Below are positions 8,473 to 16,378 of a stretch of DNA of 60,766 nucleotides, in pieces. Position 1 is the first letter of the stretch, and each line of letters starts with the position of its first letter. The notes under the pieces were generated by a model. It made no database searches, was not told the origin of the DNA, and saw only the letters and a list, made by a program, of their open reading frames with translations. The stretch is from an uncultured Blautia sp. Its GTDB lineage: Bacteria; Bacillota; Clostridia; Lachnospirales; Lachnospiraceae. The DNA is taken from NCBI GenBank assembly GCA_900549015.1, contig URMH01000011.1, positions 1 to 60,766 of the forward strand. Reading direction: 5' to 3'. A program made the position numbers and the translations under genes.

Positions 8473-9492
8473 ATGAATATTATTGTGACCGGCGGCGCCG
8501 GATTTATTGGAAGCAACTTTATTTTCCATATGTTAAACAAATACCCGGATTACCGCATTGTGTGCCTTGACTGCCTCACATACGCAGGAAATCTTTCCAC
8601 ACTTGCACCTGTTATGGACAATCCGAACTTCCGCTTCGTAAAAGAAAGCATCACAGACAGAGAAGCTGTTTACCGTCTCTTTGAAGAAGAACACCCGGAT
8701 ATGGTTGTAAACTTTGCGGCAGAGAGCCACGTGGACCGTTCCATTGAAAACCCGGAGGTTTTCCTTGATACAAACATTAAAGGTACTGCTGTTCTTATGG
8801 ACGCCTGCCGCAAATACGGCATTCAGCGTTACCATCAGGTTTCCACTGACGAGGTTTACGGCGATCTTCCCCTTGACCGCCCTGACCTTTTCTTTACAGA
8901 GGAGACACCGATCCACACAAGCAGCCCGTACAGCTCCTCAAAAGCAGGCGCTGACCTTCTTGTTCTCGCTTACCACAGAACATACGGACTTCCTGTTACC
9001 ATCAGCCGCTGCTCCAACAACTACGGCCCGTATCATTTCCCGGAAAAACTCATTCCGCTCATGATCGCAAACGCGCTTAATGACAAGCCGCTTCCTGTAT
9101 ACGGAAAAGGAGAAAACGTACGCGACTGGCTGTATGTGGAGGACCACTGCAAGGCAATCGACCTTATCATTCACAAAGGCCGCGTAGGAGAGGTTTACAA
9201 CATCGGCGGACATAATGAGATGAAAAACATCGACATTGTAAAAATCATCTGTAAAGAGCTTGGCAAACCGGAAAGCCTGATCACTTACGTGACAGACAGA
9301 AAAGGACATGATATGCGCTACGCCATCGATCCGACAAAGATCCACAATGAGCTTGGCTGGCTTCCGGAAACAAAATTTGCAGACGGTATCAAAAAGACAA
9401 TTCAGTGGTATCTTGACAATAAGGAATGGTGGGAAACAATTATTTCCGGCGAATACCAGAACTACTACGAAAAAATGTACGGAGACCGCTAA
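8473..9492 (+). CDS. rmlB: dTDP-glucose 4,6-dehydratase
   Basis: An extended short-chain dehydrogenase that converts dTDP-glucose to dTDP-4-keto-6-deoxyglucose using bound NAD+. The Rossmann motif TGGAGFIGSNF is at about 6-16. The catalytic regions are FAAESHVDRSIENP, the STDEVYGDLP loop, and YSSSKAGADLLVLAY with the active-site Tyr and Lys; RCSNNYGPYHFPEKLIPL follows. The 339-residue length is normal. AAAGGAGA lies just upstream of the ATG. Confidence 0.97.
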   Translation: MNIIVTGGAGFIGSNFIFHMLNKYPDYRIVCLDCLTYAGNLSTLAPVMDNPNFRFVKESITDREAVYRLFEEEHPDMVVNFAAESHVDRSIENPEVFLDTNIKGTAVLMDACRKYGIQRYHQVSTDEVYGDLPLDRPDLFFTEETPIHTSSPYSSSKAGADLLVLAYHRTYGLPVTISRCSNNYGPYHFPEKLIPLMIANALNDKPLPVYGKGENVRDWLYVEDHCKAIDLIIHKGRVGEVYNIGGHNEMKNIDIVKIICKELGKPESLITYVTDRKGHDMRYAIDPTKIHNELGWLPETKFADGIKKTIQWYLDNKEWWETIISGEYQNYYEKMYGDR

Positions 9493-9504
9493 GGGGGATT
9501 TTAC

Positions 9505-10446
9505 ATGAAAGTATTTGTAACAGGCGTTGCAGGACAGCTCGGCCATGATGTGATGAACGAGCTTTCTGCCCGGGGCTATGAGGGAATCGGAAGCGACCTT
9601 GCACCTTCTTATAACGGTGTGATGGACGGCACTGCTGTCACAGAAATGCCGTATGTGTCCCTTGATATTACAGACGCTTCTGCTGTGGAAAAAGTGCTTC
9701 TTGAAGTAAAGCCTGACGTAGTTGTCCACTGCGCTGCATGGACTGCCGTTGACCTTGCAGAAGACGAGGATAAAAGAGAAAAAGTCCGTGCCATCAACGC
9801 GGCAGGCACGAAGCACATTGCAGATGTGTGCAAAACTTTAAACTGCAAAATGGTTTATATCAGTACGGATTACGTATTTGACGGTCAGGGCACAGAACCC
9901 TGGAAACCGGACTGTAAAGACTACCGTCCTCTGAATGTATACGGACAGACCAAACTTGAGGGCGAGCTTGCTGTTTCCGAAACTCTGGAAAAATTCTTCA
10001 TTGTACGAATTGCATGGGTATTTGGAAAAAATGGCAATAACTTCATCAAAACCATGCTGAAGGTAGGAAAAAATCACAACCGTTTAACAGTTGTAAACGA
10101 CCAGATCGGAACTCCTACTTATACCCTTGATTTTGCAGTTCTTCTTGTTGATATGATAGAGACAGAAAAATACGGGTATTATCACGCCACAAACGAGGGC
10201 GGATATATCAGCTGGTACGATTTTGCCTGTGAGATCTTCCGCCAGGCAGCAGAGATGGGATATACAGATTATGACAGCGAACATCTGACAGTCGCACCTG
10301 TCACAACAGCAGAGTACGGCGTTTCCAAAGCCGCAAGGCCGTTTAACAGCCGCCTGGATAAGAGCAAGCTTACAGAAAACGGCTTCTCCCTTCTTCCTTC
10401 CTGGCAGGACGCACTGGCGCGCTATTTAAAAGAAATCAAATTTTAA
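9505..10446 (+). CDS. rmlD: dTDP-4-dehydrorhamnose reductase
   Basis: The NAD(P)H-dependent last step of dTDP-L-rhamnose synthesis. The Rossmann loop TGVAGQLGHDVMNEL starts at residue 6. Other motifs are VVHCAAWTAVDLAEDE, YISTDYVFDG and YGQTKLEGE with the catalytic Tyr/Lys pair, and IAWVFGKNGNNFIKTML. It ends the rml run 12 bases after rmlB and is followed by a terminator. The usual rmlC epimerase gene (dTDP-4-dehydrorhamnose 3,5-epimerase) is not in this cluster or elsewhere in the window, although the reductase needs its product. Confidence 0.95.
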   Translation: MKVFVTGVAGQLGHDVMNELSARGYEGIGSDLAPSYNGVMDGTAVTEMPYVSLDITDASAVEKVLLEVKPDVVVHCAAWTAVDLAEDEDKREKVRAINAAGTKHIADVCKTLNCKMVYISTDYVFDGQGTEPWKPDCKDYRPLNVYGQTKLEGELAVSETLEKFFIVRIAWVFGKNGNNFIKTMLKVGKNHNRLTVVNDQIGTPTYTLDFAVLLVDMIETEKYGYYHATNEGGYISWYDFACEIFRQAAEMGYTDYDSEHLTVAPVTTAEYGVSKAARPFNSRLDKSKLTENGFSLLPSWQDALARYLKEIKF

Positions 10447-10460
10447 AAATCAACACAATA

Positions 10461-10509
10461 AAAAACATCGGAAATCAGCTGCTTTCTATCTGATTTCCGG
10501 TGTTTTTTT
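10461..10509. terminator. Bidirectional terminator between rmlD and the LCP gene
   Basis: A 13-bp stem CATCGGAAATCAG / CTGATTTCCGGTG, with one G-T pair, is flanked by A5 and T7. It can stop rml transcription from the left and the capsule-control operon from the right. Confidence 0.9.
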
Positions 10510-10522
10510 AACTGAATTGCTT

Positions 10523-12019
10523 TTATCCCTGAGGCGGTGTAATGGTCTGACCATTCTGTACCTGCCGTATCATTTCTTTTGCTGCATCCACCGTAGTATA
10601 GTCCGGAATCATAACATATGCCGGCTGGCTCATAGAATACGGTATCTGCTTATCTCCTGTTCCGTCTGCACTGTAGGTTACGATATTCCAGGAACCACCT
10701 TCGGTAAGCTGCTGCTGAAGAAGACGTGCAATCTCTTCATATGAAATATTAGTTTCAAAGCTTCCCTGAAGACCGGAAAGAATAGAAGAATAATTTTTCA
10801 GGAGTTCCGGTGAGAGTGCTTTATTAATGACTCCCTGGATCACTGCCATCTGATTTTTCCCTCTCTGCCTGTCTCCCCCTGAAAACGCATATCTCTCTCT
10901 TGCAAAAGCAAGCGCCTGCTCTCCATTTACATAATTGCTTCCTTTATTGTAGTGGAAGCCGGAAGTAGAGAAATCATAATCTGATTCTACTGTGATACCA
11001 CCAAGCGCGTCAATAATACTTACAAACCCTCCGAAATTGATCCGGAAATAATTATTAATATCTATTCCATACAGCATACTAAGTGTATCCATACTTACAC
11101 TGATTCCGTATATACCGGCATGGGTGAGTTTATCCGGTACACCTCCTGAGATAGAAAGGGGGACAAAATAATCCCTCGGCGTAGATACAAGAAGAAGCTG
11201 GTGTGTTTTTGTATTTGCCACTGCAATAATATTTACATCGCTTCTGCTCTTTGCAACAAGACCACCTCTGTTATCAATCCCGCTGATGTATACGGTATAT
11301 ATCTCTCCTGTCGCTTCCACATCTGGCTGTACCTGCTCGCCTGCGCCTGTATTCTGGTTTTCTGATGGATTATTTGCTGTCTCAATCACTGTCTCCACAT
11401 GTTTGACACTGATTTCCCTCATCTGTGATGCTATATCTCCATATCCGTCTATCTCCTCAAGAACAGGAATATATGCCTGGTTCAGAATAATTGCGCCTGT
11501 CTCCTCACGTCTCAGTCCATCTACCAGTTCTGTAAGACCTCTGTATTCCTGAACCTGTATTTCTGATCCCAGCTCTGTTTTGATCGCCTCCAGAGTCTTG
11601 TCTGTATTTTCTCTGTCAAGATCTGTGATAATTCCATATTTATATCCTGATGTTGCAGCCAGTGAATCTGCACTGTCCTGCGCTCTTACATAAATTCCTA
11701 CCTGGGCGATTTCTGTCTCCACACCCGAAATTTTTGATAATGTGGAGGTTGTTTTATAAAGATATACCCCTCCCACTATAAAAAGAACACTGAACAAAAC
11801 TGCAAGTACCGTTCCTATAATAAATCGGACAAGATTATGCCGGTTCCATGTAAGAACAGTAACCAGAATTACAAAAATCAATAAAACAACTCCGATGACT
11901 GCCACAATCACTGCAGGTACCAGTTTTGTGTAAACAAGCAAGCCCACAAACGCTGCCGATACAAGCAGAAAAACTGCAGCAATAATCTTTCCTGCTATGC
12001 CGCCACTTTCTCTTTCCAT
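10523..12019 (-). CDS. LytR-CpsA-Psr (LCP) family protein
   Basis: LCP enzymes attach undecaprenyl-linked capsule or teichoic acid polymers to peptidoglycan outside the membrane. The 498-residue protein has three N-terminal membrane helices (about 9-31, 33-55, 64-88), an extracellular accessory domain (about 95-210), then the LCP catalytic domain (about 243-403). That domain has SRSDVNIIAVANTKT, LLVSTPRDYFVPL, DKLTHAGIYG, GGITVESDYDF and ALAFARERYAFSGGDRQRG, with the conserved Arg and Asp residues. I chose the ATG at 12019, seven bases after GGAG; the ATG at 12025 would sit on the ribosome-binding site. It is the last gene of the capsule-control operon. Confidence 0.93.
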   Translation of the reverse strand: MERESGGIAGKIIAAVFLLVSAAFVGLLVYTKLVPAVIVAVIGVVLLIFVILVTVLTWNRHNLVRFIIGTVLAVLFSVLFIVGGVYLYKTTSTLSKISGVETEIAQVGIYVRAQDSADSLAATSGYKYGIITDLDRENTDKTLEAIKTELGSEIQVQEYRGLTELVDGLRREETGAIILNQAYIPVLEEIDGYGDIASQMREISVKHVETVIETANNPSENQNTGAGEQVQPDVEATGEIYTVYISGIDNRGGLVAKSRSDVNIIAVANTKTHQLLLVSTPRDYFVPLSISGGVPDKLTHAGIYGISVSMDTLSMLYGIDINNYFRINFGGFVSIIDALGGITVESDYDFSTSGFHYNKGSNYVNGEQALAFARERYAFSGGDRQRGKNQMAVIQGVINKALSPELLKNYSSILSGLQGSFETNISYEEIARLLQQQLTEGGSWNIVTYSADGTGDKQIPYSMSQPAYVMIPDYTTVDAAKEMIRQVQNGQTITPPQG

Positions 12020-12054
12020 GAACATTCTCCTTTTCCGTATCTCTCACTTAATAT

Positions 12055-12089
12055 CAGAAGACAGGACAATTTCTGTATCCTGCCTTCTG
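12055..12089. other. Hairpin in the Ig-like / LCP intergenic region
   Basis: CAGAAGACAGGA ... TCCTGCCTTCTG forms an 11-bp stem with one mismatch in the 103-base gap between the Ig-like gene and the LCP gene. There is no T tract in the direction of the operon, so it may stabilise or process the mRNA rather than end it. Confidence 0.5.
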
Positions 12090-12122
12090 TTTTCTCTGCT
12101 CTATTCACATTGTTTCTTCAGA

Positions 12123-12869
12123 TTACTGAACTACGATCGTAAGAACAGCTCTGTTTGACTCATTTCCGCTGGAATCTACTACGTAATATGTAAGTTCATA
12201 CGTTCCCGGCACACCGGAATCTACACTGCCCTCAATCTGAATCTGACGGTACAATGTATTTGTTGCATCTACGTCGTCCTGAATATCTGATACATAACTT
12301 AACTGATCAACCGGTGTTCCCACTGGTATTTCAAGATAATATGTTGTGAGATAGAATTTTGGAGCTCCCGGAGCCATAGCATCAATTTTTTCCTGTTCTC
12401 TCTTTGCTGCCTCTTCTGCCGGCGTCAGTTCTTCCACCTTTTCTGTGTCTGAACCTTCCTCTTCCGTTTCTTCAGACTCTGCTTTCTCAGATTCTTCGGA
12501 GTCCTCTTTTTCTGTCTCTTCTTTCTTCTCCTTCTTGTCGTCCTTTTCATCGGACTCCATTGCAAACTGTCTCTTTGTTACATTGTTGCTGCTGTCTTTC
12601 GCCACGAAGGAAACATATACCTGATTTTCTTCTTTTGTGAAAACGCCCTCCACTCTGAGAGAATTGCTTACATCACCATCTTCATTATCCTTTGCAGTCA
12701 CTCCCTCCAGCAGCTCCTCATCTGTCATATCACTGCTGTAAACAGTCTTTTTGTCTCCTGCAAAGCTTATCTCAGGACCCTTTCTGTCCGCCATAAAAAA
12801 GATACCTACCACAGTACCTCCAAGCGCTACACTGAGCACTATCATTAACGCCACAAGCCATTTTCGCAT
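12123..12869 (-). CDS. Membrane-anchored Ig-like (DUF5011-like) protein in the capsule operon
   Basis: A 248-residue protein with an N-terminal hydrophobic anchor or signal (about 4-26, VALMIVLSVALGGTVVGIFF). The first Ig-like domain is at about 31-104 (GVTAKDNEDGDVS ... VSFVAKDSSNNVT). A strongly acidic low-complexity spacer of E, K and S covers about 107-160. The second Ig-like domain is at about 170-248 (DDVDATNTL ... YELTYYVVDSSGNESNRAVL). The paired D-x-E-D-G-D-V and Y-x-V-x-D-x-S-G-N patterns are typical of DUF5011/HYR-like domains. It lies between the YveK-like modulator and the LCP ligase. An outer-surface structural or glycan-contacting role is plausible; no function is known to me. 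Confidence 0.8.
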   Translation of the reverse strand: MRKWLVALMIVLSVALGGTVVGIFFMADRKGPEISFAGDKKTVYSSDMTDEELLEGVTAKDNEDGDVSNSLRVEGVFTKEENQVYVSFVAKDSSNNVTKRQFAMESDEKDDKKEKKEETEKEDSEESEKAESEETEEEGSDTEKVEELTPAEEAAKREQEKIDAMAPGAPKFYLTTYYLEIPVGTPVDQLSYVSDIQDDVDATNTLYRQIQIEGSVDSGVPGTYELTYYVVDSSGNESNRAVLTIVVQ

Positions 12870-12910
12870 TGTACTTTACTCCCTTAATCTACTATACGAT
12901 TTTCCACAGA

Positions 12911-13654
12911 TCATCTGCGGTGTTTCTTTGACTTTCCTCTCTTCTGCTTTTTGGATTTTTTCTCTTTATCCATGAGAGGAATGTTTCCAAGTACACTAAG
13001 CTGTAAATAACGCTCTACATCTTCCGGAGTTTTTACTGTGTCATTTGAAAGATAAACTGCCAGAATGATGATTACAGAAAGAACAACTCCAAGCACACCG
13101 CCGAGAATTCCATTTTTAACAAGACTGGGGCTTGCCGGCTCATTTGGAATATTTGCAGTTTCCACTACGTTTACTGCGTCTACGTCCATGACCTCCTGGA
13201 TATGTACAGACGCAACGTCACGGATTGCATTGGCAATCTGGCTTGCCATATACGGATCCTCATCTCTTACACTGATTGCTACAATACGTGTATCTGTCTG
13301 ATTTTCCACGCTGATTTTTTCCAGCAATTCCTTGTGTTCCAGATCCAGGTTCAGCTCTGCGATCACCCCTTCTGTTACAGTGCGGCTCTTGATCAGCTCC
13401 GCATAGTCCTTTGTAAGGAGCGTACTTGTCTGCATATCCTGATTTGTCAAAGTGTTATTATCCTGTTTGCTTAATACGACAATTTTCGTTGTGGATTCAT
13501 ACTGCGGATCAATAAACAGCATGGTTCCCACAATCGAGATCAGTCCTAATACGATACCGGAAAGGATAATAATTCCAAGCCTGCCAAGCAGCACATGGAA
13601 GATTTCACCTAAGTCGATTTCCACTTCCTGATTTTCTTTTATCTGATTTTCCAT
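12911..13654 (-). CDS. YveK-type capsular polysaccharide co-polymerase / tyrosine kinase modulator
   Basis: A Wzz-domain protein of 247 residues with two membrane helices (about 29-50 and 176-197) flanking an extracellular loop. The loop holds PQYESTTKIVVLSKQDN and DTRIVAISVRDEDPYMASQIAN; the proline-rich ANIPNEPASPSLVKNG motif precedes helix 2. The cytoplasmic tail is basic (KEKKSKKQKRGKSKKHRR). In this two-protein architecture the modulator activates the separate BY-kinase encoded upstream and sets polymer chain length. It starts 13 bases after the PHP phosphatase stop. Confidence 0.92.
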   Translation of the reverse strand: MENQIKENQEVEIDLGEIFHVLLGRLGIIILSGIVLGLISIVGTMLFIDPQYESTTKIVVLSKQDNNTLTNQDMQTSTLLTKDYAELIKSRTVTEGVIAELNLDLEHKELLEKISVENQTDTRIVAISVRDEDPYMASQIANAIRDVASVHIQEVMDVDAVNVVETANIPNEPASPSLVKNGILGGVLGVVLSVIIILAVYLSNDTVKTPEDVERYLQLSVLGNIPLMDKEKKSKKQKRGKSKKHRR

Positions 13655-13667
13655 CTTTCTCTCTCCA

Positions 13668-14381
13668 TTACCCTGTGATTTTTCTTGGATTTTTTATCAG
13701 TATTTCTCTGGTATAATCCTCTCCCATAGTTTTTATCATCTGGAGGCAGCATTTTCCCATATCCGGTGTTCTTTCTGTTTTTCTGTGTCCGTCTGTACCC
13801 ACAAAATCCAGAAGATCCTGTTTCATAAGCTTTTTGGCAAAACGCTTTACGCCAAACCCGTCTTTACCGCTTATGGTATCTGCATTTACCTGAATATAAG
13901 CGCCCAGATCCTTCAGTTCATCTACAAAATGAAGGTCTCCCCTTGTCGCTTTATATCGCTCCACATGAGCCACTATTGGATTATATCCATTCAGCTTGAG
14001 CTGCTGTACGCGCTCTTTTATGTATGCTTTCTCGTCGCCATAGCTGAATTCCACAAGCACATACCTGCTTCCCGCCATCGTAAGACGTTCTCCTTTTCTC
14101 AGGCAGGAAACCATATCCATGCTGCTGTGCAACTCACAGCCAAGATAAAGCGTCAAATCACCGGCAACTTCCTCCGCTGCCTGCTGCAGTCTCAAAAACT
14201 GCCTTTTTATAACTTCAAGAGGAGGCTCAAACATTTTGTAACGAAAATGAGGAGTCACGATAATGTTCCTCACTCCGTCGTCATATTCTTTCCGAAGCAG
14301 CCATTTTGACTCCTCCAGGCTTTTTGCTCCGTCATCTACGCCAGGAAGGAGATGGCAGTGAATGTCATATAATCCCGTCAT
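13668..14381 (-). CDS. CpsB/YwqE-type tyrosine-protein phosphatase (PHP domain)
   Basis: A manganese-dependent phosphatase that dephosphorylates the capsule BY-kinase. The PHP metal ligands are visible in order: DIHCHLLPGVDDGAK at about 6-20, IVTPHFRYKMFEP, LGCELHSSMD, VAHVERYKA, and a late VGTDGHRKTERTPDM. The 237-residue length fits. Its ATG overlaps the kinase stop by four bases (ATGA), which indicates translational coupling. Confidence 0.94.
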   Translation of the reverse strand: MTGLYDIHCHLLPGVDDGAKSLEESKWLLRKEYDDGVRNIIVTPHFRYKMFEPPLEVIKRQFLRLQQAAEEVAGDLTLYLGCELHSSMDMVSCLRKGERLTMAGSRYVLVEFSYGDEKAYIKERVQQLKLNGYNPIVAHVERYKATRGDLHFVDELKDLGAYIQVNADTISGKDGFGVKRFAKKLMKQDLLDFVGTDGHRKTERTPDMGKCCLQMIKTMGEDYTREILIKNPRKITG

Positions 14382-15079
14382 TCTCCTACTTCTCCATAAC
14401 TTCCATACTTACCATATTTACCGTATTTTCCATACTTGCCGTAAGTATCCTTCGTGTAATCCACCTTATTCAGAACTGTTCCCAGGATCGGACAGTTTGT
14501 TTTTTCCAGCTGAGATTTTACGTCCTGAACAAAACGGTAGCTGATAGCGCCTGACTCAATTACGATCACAACGCCGTCGCAGGCATCTGCAATAACCGCG
14601 CTGTCAATTACTCGTCCAAGAGGAGGGGTATCAATGATCACGTAATCATACACCTCTCTCACAGAGCGCACCATATCCTTGAATAATCTGCTGCCCAGAA
14701 GCTCCGCCGGATTAGGCGGCACAATTCCGGAGAAAATAATATGAAATTTAGGCTGTGATGTCGCACAGATCACATCTGCAAGCTTTGCCTGTTTTGACAG
14801 GTAATGAGTAAGTCCCAGAACTTCTCCGTCTACCTCCACACGTCCGAGAAGAACGGATTTACGCAAATCTGCATCAATTAAAAGAACGGACTTTCCGCTC
14901 TCTGCCAGAGACGCAGCCAGATGGGAGGTTACATTGCTCTTCCCTTCGTTCGGCGTACAGCTTGTAAATGCAATGACCTTTTTATCTGCCCCACAGAACT
15001 GAAGATTTGTACGGAGCGCTTTATAAGCCTCGTCCATCTGATAATCCTGTTTCCAATCATTAAGATTTACTTTCACCAT
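14378..15079 (-). CDS. CpsD/YwqD-type bacterial tyrosine kinase (BY-kinase)
   Basis: A cytoplasmic P-loop tyrosine kinase of 233 residues that controls capsule export and polymerisation. Walker A is in SCTPNEGKSNVTSHLA (about 40-55), Walker A' is VLLIDADLRKS (about 65-75), and Walker B is YVIIDTPPLGRVIDSA. The C-terminus is a tyrosine cluster in a GKYGKYGKYGKYGSYG series, the autophosphorylation tail typical of the family. It is the first gene of a leftward operon kinase-phosphatase-modulator-Ig-like-LCP. A sigma-A promoter with consensus spacing precedes it. Confidence 0.95.
   Translation of the reverse strand: MVKVNLNDWKQDYQMDEAYKALRTNLQFCGADKKVIAFTSCTPNEGKSNVTSHLAASLAESGKSVLLIDADLRKSVLLGRVEVDGEVLGLTHYLSKQAKLADVICATSQPKFHIIFSGIVPPNPAELLGSRLFKDMVRSVREVYDYVIIDTPPLGRVIDSAVIADACDGVVIVIESGAISYRFVQDVKSQLEKTNCPILGTVLNKVDYTKDTYGKYGKYGKYGKYGSYGEVGE
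14394..14443 (-). repeat. Short in-frame tandem repeat encoding the BY-kinase tyrosine tail
   Basis: Five to six copies of a degenerate 9-base unit (TAY GGN AAR) encode repeated Y-G-K. Synonymous positions vary (TAT/TAC, GGA/GGT/GGC), so the array is under protein-level selection rather than being a recent slippage product. Copy number could still vary between strains. Confidence 0.8.
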
Positions 15080-15152
15080 AATTCTTATTCACCTTTGTCC
15101 TTTTATCTCCCCGGATCCTGTTTTATCTTTTAGCCGGGTTTCTCAATTTTTT

Positions 15153-15181
15153 ATTATACAGCTCAATTCTCTTTTAGGCAA
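15153..15181 (-). promoter_or_regulatory. Promoter of the capsule-control operon
   Basis: On the - strand TTGCCT (15176-15181) and TATAAT (15153-15158) are separated by 17 bases, about 75 bases upstream of the BY-kinase ATG. The leader contains a small CCCGG/CCGGG pairing. Confidence 0.7.
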
Positions 15182-15226
15182 GCTCTTTATACAAAGGATG
15201 TATAGTAAAATATGCACAAAAATTTT

Positions 15227-16378
15227 TCATTTTACCTGGATTGCTTTTTCCGGACACATTTCCTGACAGCAGAAACAGCGGATACATTTTTTATAATCGT
15301 ATACAGGCGGTTTTCCTTTTCCATTTTTAAAATCTACCGCCTTACCCGGAACAGGGCAGCTTTTTACACAGATTCCGCAGGAAATACACCTGCTTTCCAC
15401 AATGTACGGTTTCTTCTGAAAAATGCGGAGCGTTTTTGCAAGCTTCGTCCACTTATTCCGTCTTACCGGTGTCCTGTCCACCTGAAAATCCGGTTTTCCG
15501 TATGCTTTCGCCGCCTGGGAGCAGGTCATTTCTCCGTATGGCGTCAAAATCCTGATATTTTCTCCCCTGTATGTACCAAGTCTCATTTTTTCTCCATGAT
15601 AATTTGTAGGAACAAGGGAAGGCTCAAGGGAAACAAGATGGCAGAATACGCTGTCAAGAGCTACCGGGTCAGTGGACAGTAGCATGACTTTCATAGATAC
15701 CGGATCACCGGAACCCGGTCCGTTTCCTTCCATCGCGGTAATTCCATCCATAATGTAAAGCTTTGGCTTCACACATTTATTCAGATCAACGAGCATTCTT
15801 GCAAAGCTGTCTGCACTTGGATATTGCGTATGACCTTTTGCCTTGTGAAGACCGTATACAAATCCGTAACTGTTTTTTACAGCCCCCGTGATCCGCTCAA
15901 GCGCATGGGTTTTCATTTTACTTATGGAAATCACGCTGTCCGCCTCCAAAAGCTCAGGGGGAAGGATAAATTCCTTTGCCTGGGTTCCCCCGGGAAACGG
16001 AACGCGCACGCCCTCTTTATAATCGATCACAGGAACATGATATTTTTCCAGCACCTCATCCATACCTGTGCCTTTTATGACTTTACTGGCAGTCCCTGTT
16101 CCACAGGAATCAGAAAGCGCAAGATTTTTATATCCCTCTTCTCTTAAAATACGGACAAGTCCTCCCACTACAGAAGGGTGAGTAATGACAGCCCGCTCTA
16201 GCTCTGCTTTTTTCAGAAGATTCGGTTTCAACAGGATTTTCTCCTCTTTTGAGACGAACTGTTCCATTCCGCCAAGAAGAGCCATCCCTTCTTTCAGCTT
16301 TTCATATACAGCTTCCTTATTATAGTCTTCGCAGGGAAGAAGAACGACAATGCTTTTTTTATTTTTCTCTTCTTTCAT
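15227..16378 (-). CDS. DUF362 protein with C-terminal two-cluster ferredoxin domain
   Basis: A 383-residue cytoplasmic iron-sulfur protein. The DUF362 core (about 10-270) includes KILLKPNLLKK, VITHPSVVGGLVRIL, SDSCGTGTASKVI, ISISKMKTHALERITGAVKN and YIMDGITAMEGNGPGSGDP. The tail has two 4Fe-4S motifs, CISCGICVKSCP and CIRCFCCQEMCPEKAI. The family is widespread in anaerobes and presumed to be redox-active, but its reaction is not known. The ATG overlaps the ptsI stop by four bases, so it is translationally coupled to ptsI. Confidence 0.88.
   Translation of the reverse strand: MKEEKNKKSIVVLLPCEDYNKEAVYEKLKEGMALLGGMEQFVSKEEKILLKPNLLKKAELERAVITHPSVVGGLVRILREEGYKNLALSDSCGTGTASKVIKGTGMDEVLEKYHVPVIDYKEGVRVPFPGGTQAKEFILPPELLEADSVISISKMKTHALERITGAVKNSYGFVYGLHKAKGHTQYPSADSFARMLVDLNKCVKPKLYIMDGITAMEGNGPGSGDPVSMKVMLLSTDPVALDSVFCHLVSLEPSLVPTNYHGEKMRLGTYRGENIRILTPYGEMTCSQAAKAYGKPDFQVDRTPVRRNKWTKLAKTLRIFQKKPYIVESRCISCGICVKSCPVPGKAVDFKNGKGKPPVYDYKKCIRCFCCQEMCPEKAIQVK

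Noticed and set aside
8938..9816. A 292-codon open frame on the - strand, antisense to rmlB and rmlD
   Set aside because: It lies fully within two well-supported genes, has no ribosome-binding site or recognisable domain, and its composition is that of an antisense shadow.
14394..14443. CRISPR-like or microsatellite repeat
   Set aside because: The units are 9 bases, in frame, variable at synonymous positions and encode the known Tyr-rich tail of BY-kinases.
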